From JAMWDF01 sp964645405 (GTDB taxonomy: Bacteria; Ratteibacteria; UBA8468; B48-G9; DSTR01), in assembly GCA_964645405.1 (NCBI GenBank), contig CAZYCA010000015.1:1-64000 (forward strand): a stretch of DNA of 64,000 nucleotides. The letters run 5' to 3'. Position 1 is the first letter of the stretch. Each line of letters opens with the position of its first letter. The translations under genes and the position numbers were made by a program. Under the pieces are notes generated by a model. That model did no database searches, was not told the origin of the DNA, and worked only from the letters and a program-made list of their open reading frames with translations. This document shows, one piece after another, positions 32,848 through 41,044 of this stretch.

Positions 32848-33320
32848 ATGTAAAAGAGGGAATGCTTGATGCCAGGGGTAAGAAATTTGGTATTGTTGTC
32901 AGCCGTTTTAATGATTTCATTACCAGAAGGTTGTTGGAAGGAGCACTGGATTGTCTTCTGAGACACCGGGCGGAGGAAAAAGATATTGATGTCGTCTGGG
33001 TGCCAGGAGCAGTGGAGATTGTCTATGGGGCGGCCAGAATGGTGGAGACAGGTAATTACGATGCTGTTATCTGTCTGGGTACCATTATCCGCGGGGCAAC
33101 ACCTCATTTTGAGTATGTGGCTTCTCAGGTGACCAGAGCAGTAGCCCATCTTAATCTCAGCCAGAAGACACCGGTAACTTTTGGTATCATCACTGCTGAT
33201 ACTATTGAACAGGCAACAGAACGTGCTGGCACCAAACAGGGAAACAAAGGCTGGCATGCTGCTTTAAGCGCTATTGAAATGGCGCAGGTGGCTGCAATGT
33301 TAGAGCAGAACAAGAGATAA
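32844..33320 (+). CDS. ribH: Lumazine synthase
   Basis: A 158-residue 6,7-dimethyl-8-ribityllumazine synthase. Motifs: VSRFNDFIT, PGAVEI, LGTIIRGATPHFEYV with the catalytic His, and ERAGTKQGNKGW. The ATG at 32844 has a strong AAAGGAGGAGG site and overlaps the ribBA stop; an upstream in-frame ATG at 32775 lies inside ribBA and adds no conserved sequence. It completes the riboflavin set and precedes nusB, a common gene order. Confidence 0.95.
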   Translation: MNVKEGMLDARGKKFGIVVSRFNDFITRRLLEGALDCLLRHRAEEKDIDVVWVPGAVEIVYGAARMVETGNYDAVICLGTIIRGATPHFEYVASQVTRAVAHLNLSQKTPVTFGIITADTIEQATERAGTKQGNKGWHAALSAIEMAQVAAMLEQNKR

Positions 33321-33325
33321 TCCGG

Positions 33326-33760
33326 ATGAAGATGGAAAGAAGGCTGGCAAGAGAATGTGCTCTGAAGATACTCTACCAGAGGGAAATGAGAGAACAACCG
33401 GTAGAAGTTCTGTTAAAAGAATTCTGGGAAGCCAGTTCTGTACGGAGCCAGGGAGTAAAAAGTTATGCAGAAAAAGTTGTCCATGGAGTCATGGAAAATC
33501 TTTCAGAGATTGACCGGTTGATATCTGAGGCAGCGCTTAACTGGCAACTGGAACGGATGGGTATGGTGGATAGGAATATTTTAAGGATAGGCGTCTGGGA
33601 GCTGTTTTTCTCTCCAGATGTACCGAAAGCAGTGGTGATAAACGAAGCCATTGAAATTGCCAGGTTATATAGTGGCGACGAATCACCGTATTTTGTAAAC
33701 GGCATTCTGGACAAAGTAGCAAGAGTACGGGAGGAAAAGAGCATACAGCAAAGGGGGTAA
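33326..33760 (+). CDS. nusB: Transcription antitermination factor NusB
   Basis: A 144-residue all-helical RNA-binding protein that, with NusE, binds boxA during rRNA transcription. It has the conserved RRLARECALKILYQ start, IDRLISEAALNW, VDRNILRIGVWEL and VINEAIEIARLYSGDESPYFVNGILDKVA. Length is typical. It starts 5 nt after ribH. Confidence 0.94.
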   Translation: MKMERRLARECALKILYQREMREQPVEVLLKEFWEASSVRSQGVKSYAEKVVHGVMENLSEIDRLISEAALNWQLERMGMVDRNILRIGVWELFFSPDVPKAVVINEAIEIARLYSGDESPYFVNGILDKVARVREEKSIQQRG

Positions 33761-33761
33761 A

Positions 33762-34301
33762 ATGGTTCTGGCTGCTGCCAAAATTGTACTGATGGTAATT
33801 GCCTGGCGTGACTTCAGAGACGAAGAATACAGAATACCACGGCAAATCCTGGAGAAAGCCGGGTATCAGGTAGAGGTAGTCTCCACACAAACAGGGATGG
33901 CTACTGGAATGCTTGGTTTGAAGGTAGGCGTGGAAAAAAACCTGAATGATGTTAAAAGCCAGAATTTTGACGGGCTCATTTTGGTTGGTGGTTCCGGGAC
34001 AACAAGTCTTTATGAGAACGAAAGGTTACATCTTCTCGTCCAGGAGTTTGTCCGTCAGAAAAAACCTGTGGGTGCAATCTGTCTGGCTCCGGTCATTCTG
34101 GCGAAAGCAGGGGTTCTCCAGGGGAAAAAAGCAACTGTCTATGTAAGTGCTGCGGAAGTACTGAGGCAGTCAGGAGTTATCTATTCTGCTGAGGAAGTTG
34201 TCACTGATGGCCTGATTGTGACTGCCAATGGACCATCTGCAGCCAAAAATTTTGCCACAGCCTTCCTCCACCTTCTGCAGAGGACGGGCCTCGACAAATG
34301 A
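33762..34301 (+). CDS. DJ-1/PfpI family protein
   Basis: A 179-residue DJ-1/PfpI-superfamily protein. The nucleophile-elbow Cys is in VGAICLAPVILAKAG, and the acidic residue near it is supplied by RDEEY. The family includes proteases, chaperones and deglycases; the exact activity cannot be read from sequence. It starts 1 nt after nusB; its stop overlaps the next start (ATGA). The codons just before the stop contain the third copy of the 13-bp palindrome, encoding RTGL. Confidence 0.87.
   Translation: MVLAAAKIVLMVIAWRDFRDEEYRIPRQILEKAGYQVEVVSTQTGMATGMLGLKVGVEKNLNDVKSQNFDGLILVGGSGTTSLYENERLHLLVQEFVRQKKPVGAICLAPVILAKAGVLQGKKATVYVSAAEVLRQSGVIYSAEEVVTDGLIVTANGPSAAKNFATAFLHLLQRTGLDK
34280..34292. 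repeat. Interspersed palindrome copy 3
   Basis: GAGGACGGGCCTC, identical to the copy at 4356 and inverse to 1360. It sits inside the last codons of the DJ-1/PfpI gene, 7 bases before its stop codon. Confidence 0.55.
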
Positions 34302-35260
34302 AGAGGATGCTGGCTCCTGCCCTGAAAATTATCATCAGTTCTGGATTTTTGTTTCTGGTGCTGAAGAAAGTTGACCTTAAATTTTTGCTAACTATCTTTA
34401 AATCTGCTGATTTGTCTCTTCTGGCTCTTGCCTATCTGCTGATATTATCTCTTACTCTGTTTCTTGCCTGCCGCTGGTATCTCCTGCTACAGGCAGTGAG
34501 AGAAAACTACATTTTCCCTTTTTTCCTCATCTGGCAGATGACCATGGTCGGACTTTTCTTTAATATTTTTTTACCTACCGGGGCTGGTGGAGACCTGGCA
34601 AAGGTTTTTTTTCTGGTCCGTAACCAGGAAAAAAAATTGCTTTTAGGCAGTTCTGTTCTGGTGGATAGATTTATCGGGACATTAACGGTTCTTACGATGG
34701 CACTGATAGCCATTCTGCTTACTCCTGGACTTGACAGGCGGGTAACTTTTCTGGTCCTTATTTTTTTTATTTTTTGCTGCCTTGCTTTTATGCTTTTATC
34801 CTCTGAGAAACTGGCTGTGCGTTTCTCTTTCTTGCTCCGGATATTTCCCTCTTCTTTAAGAAAACGGTGGAAACACATTTATCGGGCAGGTTTCCTTTAT
34901 TGCAGCCAGCGAAGGATATTTATCCCGGCAGTAGGGGTTAGTTTCCTGCTGCAGATAGTTTCTATCGGGGCACAGTATCTTATGGCGAAGTCACTTTTCC
35001 CGCCGGCAACATTTGGTGTCAGTCTCAGGATATTTTTTATTTATGTTCCTTTAATCTGGGCAGCTACAGTTATACCTTCACTTGGCGGACTGGGTGTGAG
35101 GGAGTACAGTTATGTTTTTTTCTTCTCCCGGTATTTAGGTAGCCAGACTTCCCTGGCGCTATCCCTTCTGGTTCTTGCTTCTGTGTTGCTGCAAAGTACT
35201 GCTGGAGGAATAGTTTTTCTGCTGATGAAACTACCTGCCGCAAGAATTAGAAAAAATTGA
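34298..35260 (+). CDS. UPF0104/LPG-synthetase-like membrane protein
   Basis: A 320-residue integral membrane protein with about seven to eight hydrophobic helices and the family landmark FLPTGAGGDLAKVFFLVR near residue 90, plus PSLGGLGVREYSYVFFFSRYLG near 265. This fits the UPF0104 (PF03706) family related to the membrane half of lysylphosphatidylglycerol synthase. Such proteins may transport lipids or lipid-linked intermediates; no soluble transferase domain is attached. It starts in an ATGA overlap and ends 8 nt from the convergent pseudopilin gene, with no terminator between them. Confidence 0.85.
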   Translation: MKRMLAPALKIIISSGFLFLVLKKVDLKFLLTIFKSADLSLLALAYLLILSLTLFLACRWYLLLQAVRENYIFPFFLIWQMTMVGLFFNIFLPTGAGGDLAKVFFLVRNQEKKLLLGSSVLVDRFIGTLTVLTMALIAILLTPGLDRRVTFLVLIFFIFCCLAFMLLSSEKLAVRFSFLLRIFPSSLRKRWKHIYRAGFLYCSQRRIFIPAVGVSFLLQIVSIGAQYLMAKSLFPPATFGVSLRIFFIYVPLIWAATVIPSLGGLGVREYSYVFFFSRYLGSQTSLALSLLVLASVLLQSTAGGIVFLLMKLPAARIRKN

Positions 35261-35268
35261 AAGTACTT

Positions 35269-35979
35269 TTATGGTGCTGTCGTTGTCTCCGGGGAAGTCT
35301 TTTCTGTAGTCTGCACCCTGCTGGCAAACCTGCTGTCCAGAGATTTCCAGAAAAGTTGACCGTAAGGGTCAGCAGGAGAACTGCTGCTATAGGTCCCGGA
35401 AGCAAAGTGAACAGAGCCATCTTTCAGAAGCACAAAGACCCCCCTACCCTTATGGGCGCAAACTTCACTGTCTGGAATATTGTAATCAGCAACCCAGGCT
35501 ATCTTTTCCGGATAACTGGTAGGTAAGAAAGGTGAATCTGGAGTTAATGATTCGTCAAACTGCAATGCACCCCGGACAAAATAACTGCCGTATGCTTTCT
35601 TCCCGGCTACCCCGAAGGCTGTGAATCCAAAATCCGGATGACTTTCTCGATAGTAGCGTTGAGCAGGACAGTACCAGGATTTTTGAGGTTGTTTGAGATA
35701 GCCAGGATAAAGCTGACCCAGGTTAACCTTTAACCGTCTTGTTCCGTCCCACAGAAGATTGCTGGAATTTGCCTCCAGGGGTAGATAGCCATTAAAGTCA
35801 ACTGCGTACATCTGTAGCGCCTGACCTATGTTTTTTAAGTTCTTCAGGCAGATTAACCTCTTTTCTGCCTCCTGGATGGAAACAGTAGTAGGCAGAAGCA
35901 AAAGCAGCAGCATGCTTGCAATACCCACAATCACCAGAACAATTAAAAGAAAAGTCTGTCCGGTCTTCACCTGTCTCAA
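35269..35979 (-). CDS. Atypical pseudopilin-like protein
   Basis: About 236 residues. An N-terminal hydrophobic helix (FLLIVLVIVGIASMLLLLLLP) follows a short basic stretch ending in Gly, and the C-terminal half resembles type II secretion pseudopilins of the H-X9-DG group (HKGRGVFVLLKDGSVHF). Two things are odd: the +5 Glu needed in major pilins is Leu, and there are ten residues, not nine, between His and DG. CLKNLKNIGQALQMYAVDFNGYLP matches the group well. The start is TTG at 35979 or GTG at 35970, both with weak ribosome sites. It follows the ceramidase-like gene by 10 nt. Confidence 0.75.
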   Translation of the reverse strand: MRQVKTGQTFLLIVLVIVGIASMLLLLLLPTTVSIQEAEKRLICLKNLKNIGQALQMYAVDFNGYLPLEANSSNLLWDGTRRLKVNLGQLYPGYLKQPQKSWYCPAQRYYRESHPDFGFTAFGVAGKKAYGSYFVRGALQFDESLTPDSPFLPTSYPEKIAWVADYNIPDSEVCAHKGRGVFVLLKDGSVHFASGTYSSSSPADPYGQLFWKSLDSRFASRVQTTEKTSPETTTAP

Positions 35980-35989
35980 TTATTTCTTG

Positions 35990-37324
35990 TTACCTTAAAT
36001 CTTCACCCAGACTGATAAGTTGTTTCACCAGTTGCTGGTGAATCTTACGGAAAGGTAAAGAACCAAGGATTAACGGCACTGCCTGGGCTGCATAACCACC
36101 CCTTTTCTCTGCTGTTCTGTCAGGCGCATAACCGAGACAATCGTTGGTGAGACTCATAACCAGTGTTTTTTGCGATTGGAAGTAATCCCGGACATCATTT
36201 TTTATCGCCTGGAAAATTTCAAAAGGGGCAGCAAGAAAAAGAAAAGATCCCAGACGAAAACCCTGGATTTCAGTTTCTGGTTGCAGGCAAAGTGCTGTTT
36301 TTCTTGCCTCCAGCATCTGTCTTAGCGCCAGGAGATAAACCATGGCCATTCTGACATTTTTGTCCCCGTCACTGGCACCAGGTCCATGCAGAATTTTTTC
36401 CTGCTGTCTACATCTTTTTTTTATTTCCTGTACTGACCAGTGTTGACGGAGAAATTTCACTTTCTTTCTCACGACCTTTAATGTATCAACTTTCACCGGC
36501 AAGGCTTCAGCCAGTCCGCGTCTTAATACTCTGGCATAGCGGCCAGCAATTTCATCCAGAGCCAGCAGGGATTCCTGTTCTGGTTTATGAACCACGCAGG
36601 TATTGACATCACCCAGAGCCCCCTGAAGGAAAAGGCCTGTGGAACCAGGGAAATCCCTTTCTACCTGATTGGTGGCTATACCGCAGTAATCACCGTGGAT
36701 CCACCTTGTCTGGCTGCAGCAGACTACAGGATGGCACCCGAAATAACTGAGGAATCCCAGTATGGTATTGTCTTTCTGAAAAACAAAAACGTGGCAGGTG
36801 GTATCAGTTAAATCTGGTCGGGCAGGTCTCCAGTCAGGTTTGAGCACTTCTTCCAGTGGTAAGGCATCACGGTCATACTCGCGGTTTTGACCAATACCCG
36901 GGCATTCTACTTCCCGGTATGCTAAACTGGCAACAATAAGATTTTTTACCGCCTGAAAACAAGCCTCGGTTACCCGGTAAGGAAGAATCTCGCGGTAAAC
37001 CGGGTCAGGCTGTCCCCAGCCTATCAGATCAATGGTTGCCGGACCGCTATGGGTGTGGGTACAGTGAATCATAATAGCATCCTCTGGCCAGCCTGTTTTT
37101 TCTTTTACCAGAGCTCTTACAAGGGAGGTTGTTTTCAAATCAATACCAATCAGGTCGCAGGAAACAAGTAGGAGTTTGCTTCCTGCAACTTCCAGAGCCA
37201 GTGCCCTTGCCCAGAGTCTATCCCGTACACCGATAGAATGTCTGTTAAGGAAAGGTCCAAAGCCGCACAGCTCCACCCCAATCCTCGGAGTAATATCTGC
37301 CCGACCAAAACCACATTTCATCAT
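35990..37324 (-). CDS. Neutral/alkaline ceramidase-like protein
   Basis: A 444-residue protein resembling the N-terminal domain of neutral/alkaline non-lysosomal ceramidases. It opens with GFGRADITPRIGVELCGFG, has the metal-binding HCTHTHSGP (87-95), and shows GCHPVVCC, NQVERDFPGS and LQGALGDVN in order. There is no signal peptide, so it is probably cytosolic. Many bacterial members lack shown ceramide activity, so the substrate is uncertain. The start overlaps the small membrane protein's stop (ATGA). Confidence 0.87.
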   Translation of the reverse strand: MMKCGFGRADITPRIGVELCGFGPFLNRHSIGVRDRLWARALALEVAGSKLLLVSCDLIGIDLKTTSLVRALVKEKTGWPEDAIMIHCTHTHSGPATIDLIGWGQPDPVYREILPYRVTEACFQAVKNLIVASLAYREVECPGIGQNREYDRDALPLEEVLKPDWRPARPDLTDTTCHVFVFQKDNTILGFLSYFGCHPVVCCSQTRWIHGDYCGIATNQVERDFPGSTGLFLQGALGDVNTCVVHKPEQESLLALDEIAGRYARVLRRGLAEALPVKVDTLKVVRKKVKFLRQHWSVQEIKKRCRQQEKILHGPGASDGDKNVRMAMVYLLALRQMLEARKTALCLQPETEIQGFRLGSFLFLAAPFEIFQAIKNDVRDYFQSQKTLVMSLTNDCLGYAPDRTAEKRGGYAAQAVPLILGSLPFRKIHQQLVKQLISLGEDLR

Positions 37325-37611
37325 TTTTGTCCTTTCAGTTTGTTTTCCACCTGGCTGAGATAAGCTATAAGCCGATACATGAGAAAATAGATTAACGCCA
37401 TGGTGAAAAAGGAAAGCAGGTGACTGAACTTACCGGTCACAAGCCAGGGAAAGAAGTAATGCAGGTCCAGAATGTAAAAATAATTAAGGTAGGTAAGGTT
37501 GTGCTCCCGCAAAGCAATAACAGTTAAAAGGAAAAGATGGAAAAGGGCAGAAAAAAGGATTAATCCCTGCAGTGCTTTCAGACAGCGAAAAAATTTTTCT
37601 AATTTAGACAT
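37321..37611 (-). CDS. Small membrane protein, unknown
   Basis: A 96-residue protein with three hydrophobic segments (about 15-33, 42-57 and 63-86) and a charged C-terminus (VENKLKGQK). No family recognised. The ATGA overlap with the ceramidase-like gene supports it as a real first gene of a three-gene unit. The ribosome site is weak. Confidence 0.6.
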   Translation of the reverse strand: MSKLEKFFRCLKALQGLILFSALFHLFLLTVIALREHNLTYLNYFYILDLHYFFPWLVTGKFSHLLSFFTMALIYFLMYRLIAYLSQVENKLKGQK

Positions 37612-37769
37612 TGATTTGTCTTTTTACCTGTAGTTTACCATACACTCAGGGAGAGAAAAATATTTGTTTTTTACCAGAAAGCTTTCCTACCATCCTTTAC
37701 AAGGCAGGGACAAAAAAATCAAAGCTTGCGACCACATCTTCTGGAAAGAGGCATCTACATCAAAAGTTT

Positions 37770-37837
37770 CTCCCTTTCGTAAAGGGAGAGGCAAGAAGGA
37801 TTTAAATCTCCCCCAGCCCCTCTTTACCGATGAGGGG
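37770..37837. repeat. Double-hairpin intergenic element
   Basis: A perfect 8-bp stem (37770-37777 with 37781-37788) and a second 6-bp stem (37817-37822 with 37832-37837), both of C/T-rich against A/G-rich arms. Neither is followed by a T-run, so a terminator role is doubtful. Confidence 0.5.
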
Positions 37838-37907
37838 GAATCTATTTTGTTTTTCTCCGTCTGGCAAAGGAGAATTTGAAGAGGGATAAAGAAACGAGTG
37901 CATAAAT

Positions 37908-37936
37908 TTGACAGCTGTGGAGTTGGGTGTTATCCT
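37908..37936 (+). promoter_or_regulatory. Promoter of the pseudopilin gene
   Basis: A consensus TTGACA (37908-37913), a 17-base spacer and TATCCT (37931-37936). It is 25 nt upstream of the pseudopilin ATG, with an AAGGAG site between. Confidence 0.65.
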
Positions 37937-37960
37937 TTTAAGGAGAAAGGAAGGCGAAAG

Positions 37961-38467
37961 ATGGATAGAAGAAAGAAAGGATTTACCCTGATAGAATTGA
38001 TGGCAGTCAGTGCCCTTGTTTCCGCTGTCTCCACCACGGCATATCAGGCAATAAAAAAGGGGAAGGAAGTTCAGTGTCTGAACAACTTGAAGCAGATTTA
38101 TCTGGCTGTGAACATGTTTGTCCAGGACCAGGGTACTGCACCGCCAGCAAAATTTTTCCCTGATTCTGCCACAGATGTCAGGGGACTGCCCGGCATTCTT
38201 CGTTCCTATGGAGTCACCAGAGAGATTTTTTTCTGTCCGTGTTTACCCGCTGAGTTAAATACCCGCGGTATAAACTATATCTGGAATGATACTGTTAACG
38301 GCAGGGATTTAAGCTCATTAGGGAAATCCACCTGGTTGATGACTGAAATGACAGCGGTAAAGGAGGACATACCAGCACCACACATGGCTGGTTTTGCTGT
38401 TCTTTACCCTGATGGTCATGCTGCAGTAGGACCGAGGGTAAAACTTCCTTCAGCAGGTAACAGATGA
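37961..38467 (+). CDS. Type II secretion/type IV pseudopilin, H-X9-DG type
   Basis: A 168-residue pseudopilin. The leader MDRRKKG is followed by FTLIELMAVSALVSAVSTTA, so a prepilin peptidase would cut between Gly7 and Phe8; the +5 Glu is present. The body has CLNNLKQIYLAVNMFVQD and ends with HMAGFAVLYPDGH, exactly the H-X9-DG spacing. I chose the ATG at 37961 because it gives the correct prepilin leader; the longer GTG start at 37898 lies upstream of the promoter. Such proteins build short periplasmic pseudopili or assemble at the cell surface. Confidence 0.88.
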   Translation: MDRRKKGFTLIELMAVSALVSAVSTTAYQAIKKGKEVQCLNNLKQIYLAVNMFVQDQGTAPPAKFFPDSATDVRGLPGILRSYGVTREIFFCPCLPAELNTRGINYIWNDTVNGRDLSSLGKSTWLMTEMTAVKEDIPAPHMAGFAVLYPDGHAAVGPRVKLPSAGNR

Positions 38468-38796
38468 AGGTGAGAGAAACTGGTGATACTCATATTTCCT
38501 TGCCCGGGCAGCCGGGAGATATTTTATACAATAGTCGGGCAATGTTGTTCCTGAAGACCGAAACCGGCTCCATCTGGCGGAAAAAGTTAACTGTTGCTTT
38601 TTTCTAATCAGGAGTGCATGTTTGCGTAAAAAGGGTGCTGCCGGTCTGGCACGGGACACCTGGAGAGAAAATCAGTTTCCGTTATTTCTCTTGCTGGTGC
38701 AAGTATCCTCCACCAGAAGCGATTCTGAAAATTATTGATTTAACTGTTATAATTTCAGCGGTCAGAAAAATTAATTCTCATCTGGAAAGGAAAGCT
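38468..38796. other. Intergenic region before cinA
   Basis: No gene supported. It contains a perfect 7-bp inverted repeat, TTGCCCG (38500-38506) with CGGGCAA (38536-38542), enclosing GC-rich and then AT-rich sequence. An extended -10 promoter lies at 38745-38753. I checked for tmRNA, RNase P RNA and SRP RNA hallmarks and found none; an unknown small RNA is possible. Confidence 0.4.
38745..38753 (+). promoter_or_regulatory. Extended -10 promoter of cinA
   Basis: TGTTATAAT is a TGn extended -10 joined to a consensus TATAAT (38748-38753). No good -35 lies at the usual distance. The cinA ATG is 43 nt downstream. Confidence 0.5.
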
Positions 38797-40047
38797 ATGG
38801 AAAGGATTGAATTTATTTGCGTTGGTACGGAACTGCTGGTAGAAAAGGTTAACACCAATGTTATCCTGGTAAGTGAATATCTTGCTAAAGCTGGTTTAAT
38901 GCTCCAGAGAAATACGGTGGTGCCTGATAGACAGGAGGAAATTGCCGATTGTCTCAGGGAATCTTTATCGCGCAGCCAGGTGGTACTGGTAAGTGGCGGA
39001 TTAGGACCGACCTTTGATGATGTTACCCGTGAAGCAGTCGCATCTGTCTTCCAGCGGAAACTTATTTTCAGTTCAGAAATCTGGGAAAAGATCCAGGCTT
39101 ATTTTCACCACAGGCAGGTGAAGGTTCCGGAAATAGCTAAAAAGCAAGCCTATCTCATTGAGGGAAGCAAGATTTTGCCGAATAAAAGGGGAACAGCACC
39201 TGGTTTACTGCTGGAGGAAAAAGAAAGTGGAAAACTGGTAATACTTCTTCCTGGTCCACCTTCAGAGCTGGAAGGAATGCTGGTGGAGTGTGTCTTGCCT
39301 TTTCTAAAGGATTTCTTTCATTTTTCGGAAAAGAAATATTTCCGTTTTGGCATCGCTGGACTTCCGGAATCGCTTGTAGAAGAAAAATCCTGTGATTTAC
39401 GGAAACGTTATTCCGAAAAAGTTCAATTCACGATTATCACTGTCCCCGGGATGATTGAATTGCTGTGCCAGACCACAAAAGAGAATAAGAGCCTCTGTCT
39501 GGAAATGGAGAAAGAATTAAAAGAAATTTTTGGTGATTCTTTTCTGGGTTTAAATCCCCCTACCCTGCCAGAAATTGTAGGAAAACTTCTTCAGCAAAAA
39601 AAACTGACACTGGCTGCGGCGGAATCGTGTACCGGCGGGCTTCTTGGAGCCAGAATTACTGATATCCCTGGAAGTTCAGTTTATTTCAAGGGTTCCATAG
39701 TGGCTTACAGCAACCGCTGGAAGAGAAGACTGCTGAAGGTCCCTCCTACTCTTTTAAGAAAGTACGGCGCGGTTAGCCAGGAAGTAGCCCTGGCCATGGC
39801 TAAGGGCGCCAAAAAAGCTGGTCAGGCAGATGTGGCAATTAGTATCACTGGCATTGCCGGGCCCGGCGGGGCAAGCCCAGAAAAACCTCCTGGTCTGGTA
39901 TGGATGGCAGTTGTTCTTCCAGATAAAAAGACAGTAAGCAGAAGGTTTCTTTTTTCCGGGACAAGAACCCAGATTAGAGAGAGAGCAGTTTTTTCCGCTC
40001 TGGAGTTTTTAAGACAAGTAATTGCTAACCGGGAAAAGAAAAAATGA
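38797..40047 (+). CDS. cinA: CinA: competence/damage-inducible and NMN amidohydrolase protein
   Basis: A 416-residue CinA protein. The N-terminal molybdopterin-binding-like domain (about 1-170) has GTELLVEKVNTN and VSGGLGPTFDDVTREAVA. The C-terminal PncC domain (about 260-415) has AAAESCTGGLLGARITDIPGSS and SITGIAGPGGASPEKPPGLV, the signature of nicotinamide-nucleotide amidohydrolase, which recycles NMN. I chose the ATG at 38797, which has a GGAAAGG site and begins the conserved sequence; an open frame from 38614 adds unrelated residues. It overlaps mltG (ATGA). Confidence 0.93.
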   Translation: MERIEFICVGTELLVEKVNTNVILVSEYLAKAGLMLQRNTVVPDRQEEIADCLRESLSRSQVVLVSGGLGPTFDDVTREAVASVFQRKLIFSSEIWEKIQAYFHHRQVKVPEIAKKQAYLIEGSKILPNKRGTAPGLLLEEKESGKLVILLPGPPSELEGMLVECVLPFLKDFFHFSEKKYFRFGIAGLPESLVEEKSCDLRKRYSEKVQFTIITVPGMIELLCQTTKENKSLCLEMEKELKEIFGDSFLGLNPPTLPEIVGKLLQQKKLTLAAAESCTGGLLGARITDIPGSSVYFKGSIVAYSNRWKRRLLKVPPTLLRKYGAVSQEVALAMAKGAKKAGQADVAISITGIAGPGGASPEKPPGLVWMAVVLPDKKTVSRRFLFSGTRTQIRERAVFSALEFLRQVIANREKKK

Positions 40048-41030
40048 AAAGAAGCTGGCTGGTTGTCATCCTGATGGTTTTTGCTGGCGGCTGGATGCTG
40101 ATTAAATTAATAACCGTTCCTCCTCTGGTTAAGGAAGCAAAACTTGTTGAGGTTCCAGAGGGCTATACAGCTGTGGGAATTGCCCATTTGCTGAAGAGAG
40201 AGAATATTATTCGGAGGGTTTCCTGGTTTCTCTTTCTTACTCACAGGATGAAAGTCCAGGGAAAACTGCAGTCTGGCATTTATGAATTTTATGGAAGAAC
40301 ACCCCTGAAAACAGTGATACACAAGTTAGTTCAGGGTCAGGTAGCGTTAATCAAGATAGTAATTCCAGAAGGTTCCAGATGTCAGGAGATTGGAAGTATC
40401 CTGGAAAAAAAGAAAGTTATAACGCAAAAAGATTTTCTGGAATATGCCCGGCAACGGGGTCTGGAAGGTTTTCTTTTCCCGGATACATATTTTTTCCCTA
40501 TCAAGGTAAATGTAGATACGGTGGTCAACAGAATGATTGAAAATTTCTACAAACAATTTGCTTCCTGCTATGGCCAGGAAAAACTGGACCTCACAGAAAA
40601 GGAAATCAAGAAAATCGTTATTGTAGCTTCCATTGTAGAGAAAGAAGCCCAGGTTGATAGCGAAAGACCGATAATTGCTTCGGTGGTTTACAACAGGTTG
40701 AAAAAACGGCTGCCGTTACAAATTTGTGCCACAGTGGAATATGCTCTGGGTACGCATAAATCGCGACTCAGCGTTCTGGATTTAAAGATTGATTCACCCT
40801 ATAATACCTACCGGTATCGGGGATTACCCCCTGGTCCTATCTGTAATCCCGGGAAAAAATCCCTTCTTGCAGCACTCCATCCTGCCAGAACTGATTATCT
40901 CTTTTTTGTCACCAAGGGAGATGGTACTCATCATTTCTCCAGAACTTATAACGAGCACGCTTCTGCCATCAAAATTTATCTGGATAAAGCAGTTAGTGGT
41001 GAGACGCAACTAGCTATTATTGTGGACTGA
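40044..41030 (+). CDS. mltG: Endolytic transglycosylase MltG
   Basis: A 328-residue inner-membrane transglycosylase that cleaves nascent peptidoglycan strands. One N-terminal membrane segment (about 5-22), a LysM-like region with IVIPEGSRCQEI, and the catalytic domain with IVASIVEKEA (catalytic Glu), SVVYNRL, LPLQICATVEYALG, SPYNTYRYRGLPPGPICNPG and YLFFV. All landmarks are present. It starts in the cinA stop and ends 14 nt from convergent tsaD. Confidence 0.93.
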   Translation: MKRSWLVVILMVFAGGWMLIKLITVPPLVKEAKLVEVPEGYTAVGIAHLLKRENIIRRVSWFLFLTHRMKVQGKLQSGIYEFYGRTPLKTVIHKLVQGQVALIKIVIPEGSRCQEIGSILEKKKVITQKDFLEYARQRGLEGFLFPDTYFFPIKVNVDTVVNRMIENFYKQFASCYGQEKLDLTEKEIKKIVIVASIVEKEAQVDSERPIIASVVYNRLKKRLPLQICATVEYALGTHKSRLSVLDLKIDSPYNTYRYRGLPPGPICNPGKKSLLAALHPARTDYLFFVTKGDGTHHFSRTYNEHASAIKIYLDKAVSGETQLAIIVD

Positions 41031-41044
41031 GCAAGCAATTCTTC

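Larger units (their letters stand above)
37612..37960. other. Intergenic region with hairpin repeats and a promoter
   Basis: No convincing gene lies here. The right half contains two hairpins separated by a short AT-rich stretch: CTCCCTTT-CGT-AAAGGGAG (37770-37788) and CCCCTC...GAGGGG (37817-37837). This pattern resembles dispersed palindromic elements found in intergenic regions of many bacteria. A good promoter follows at 37908-37936. Confidence 0.55.

Noticed and set aside
37898..37960. A longer start (GTG at 37898) for the pseudopilin
   Set aside because: It precedes the promoter and would place 21 extra residues before the MDRRKKG prepilin leader.
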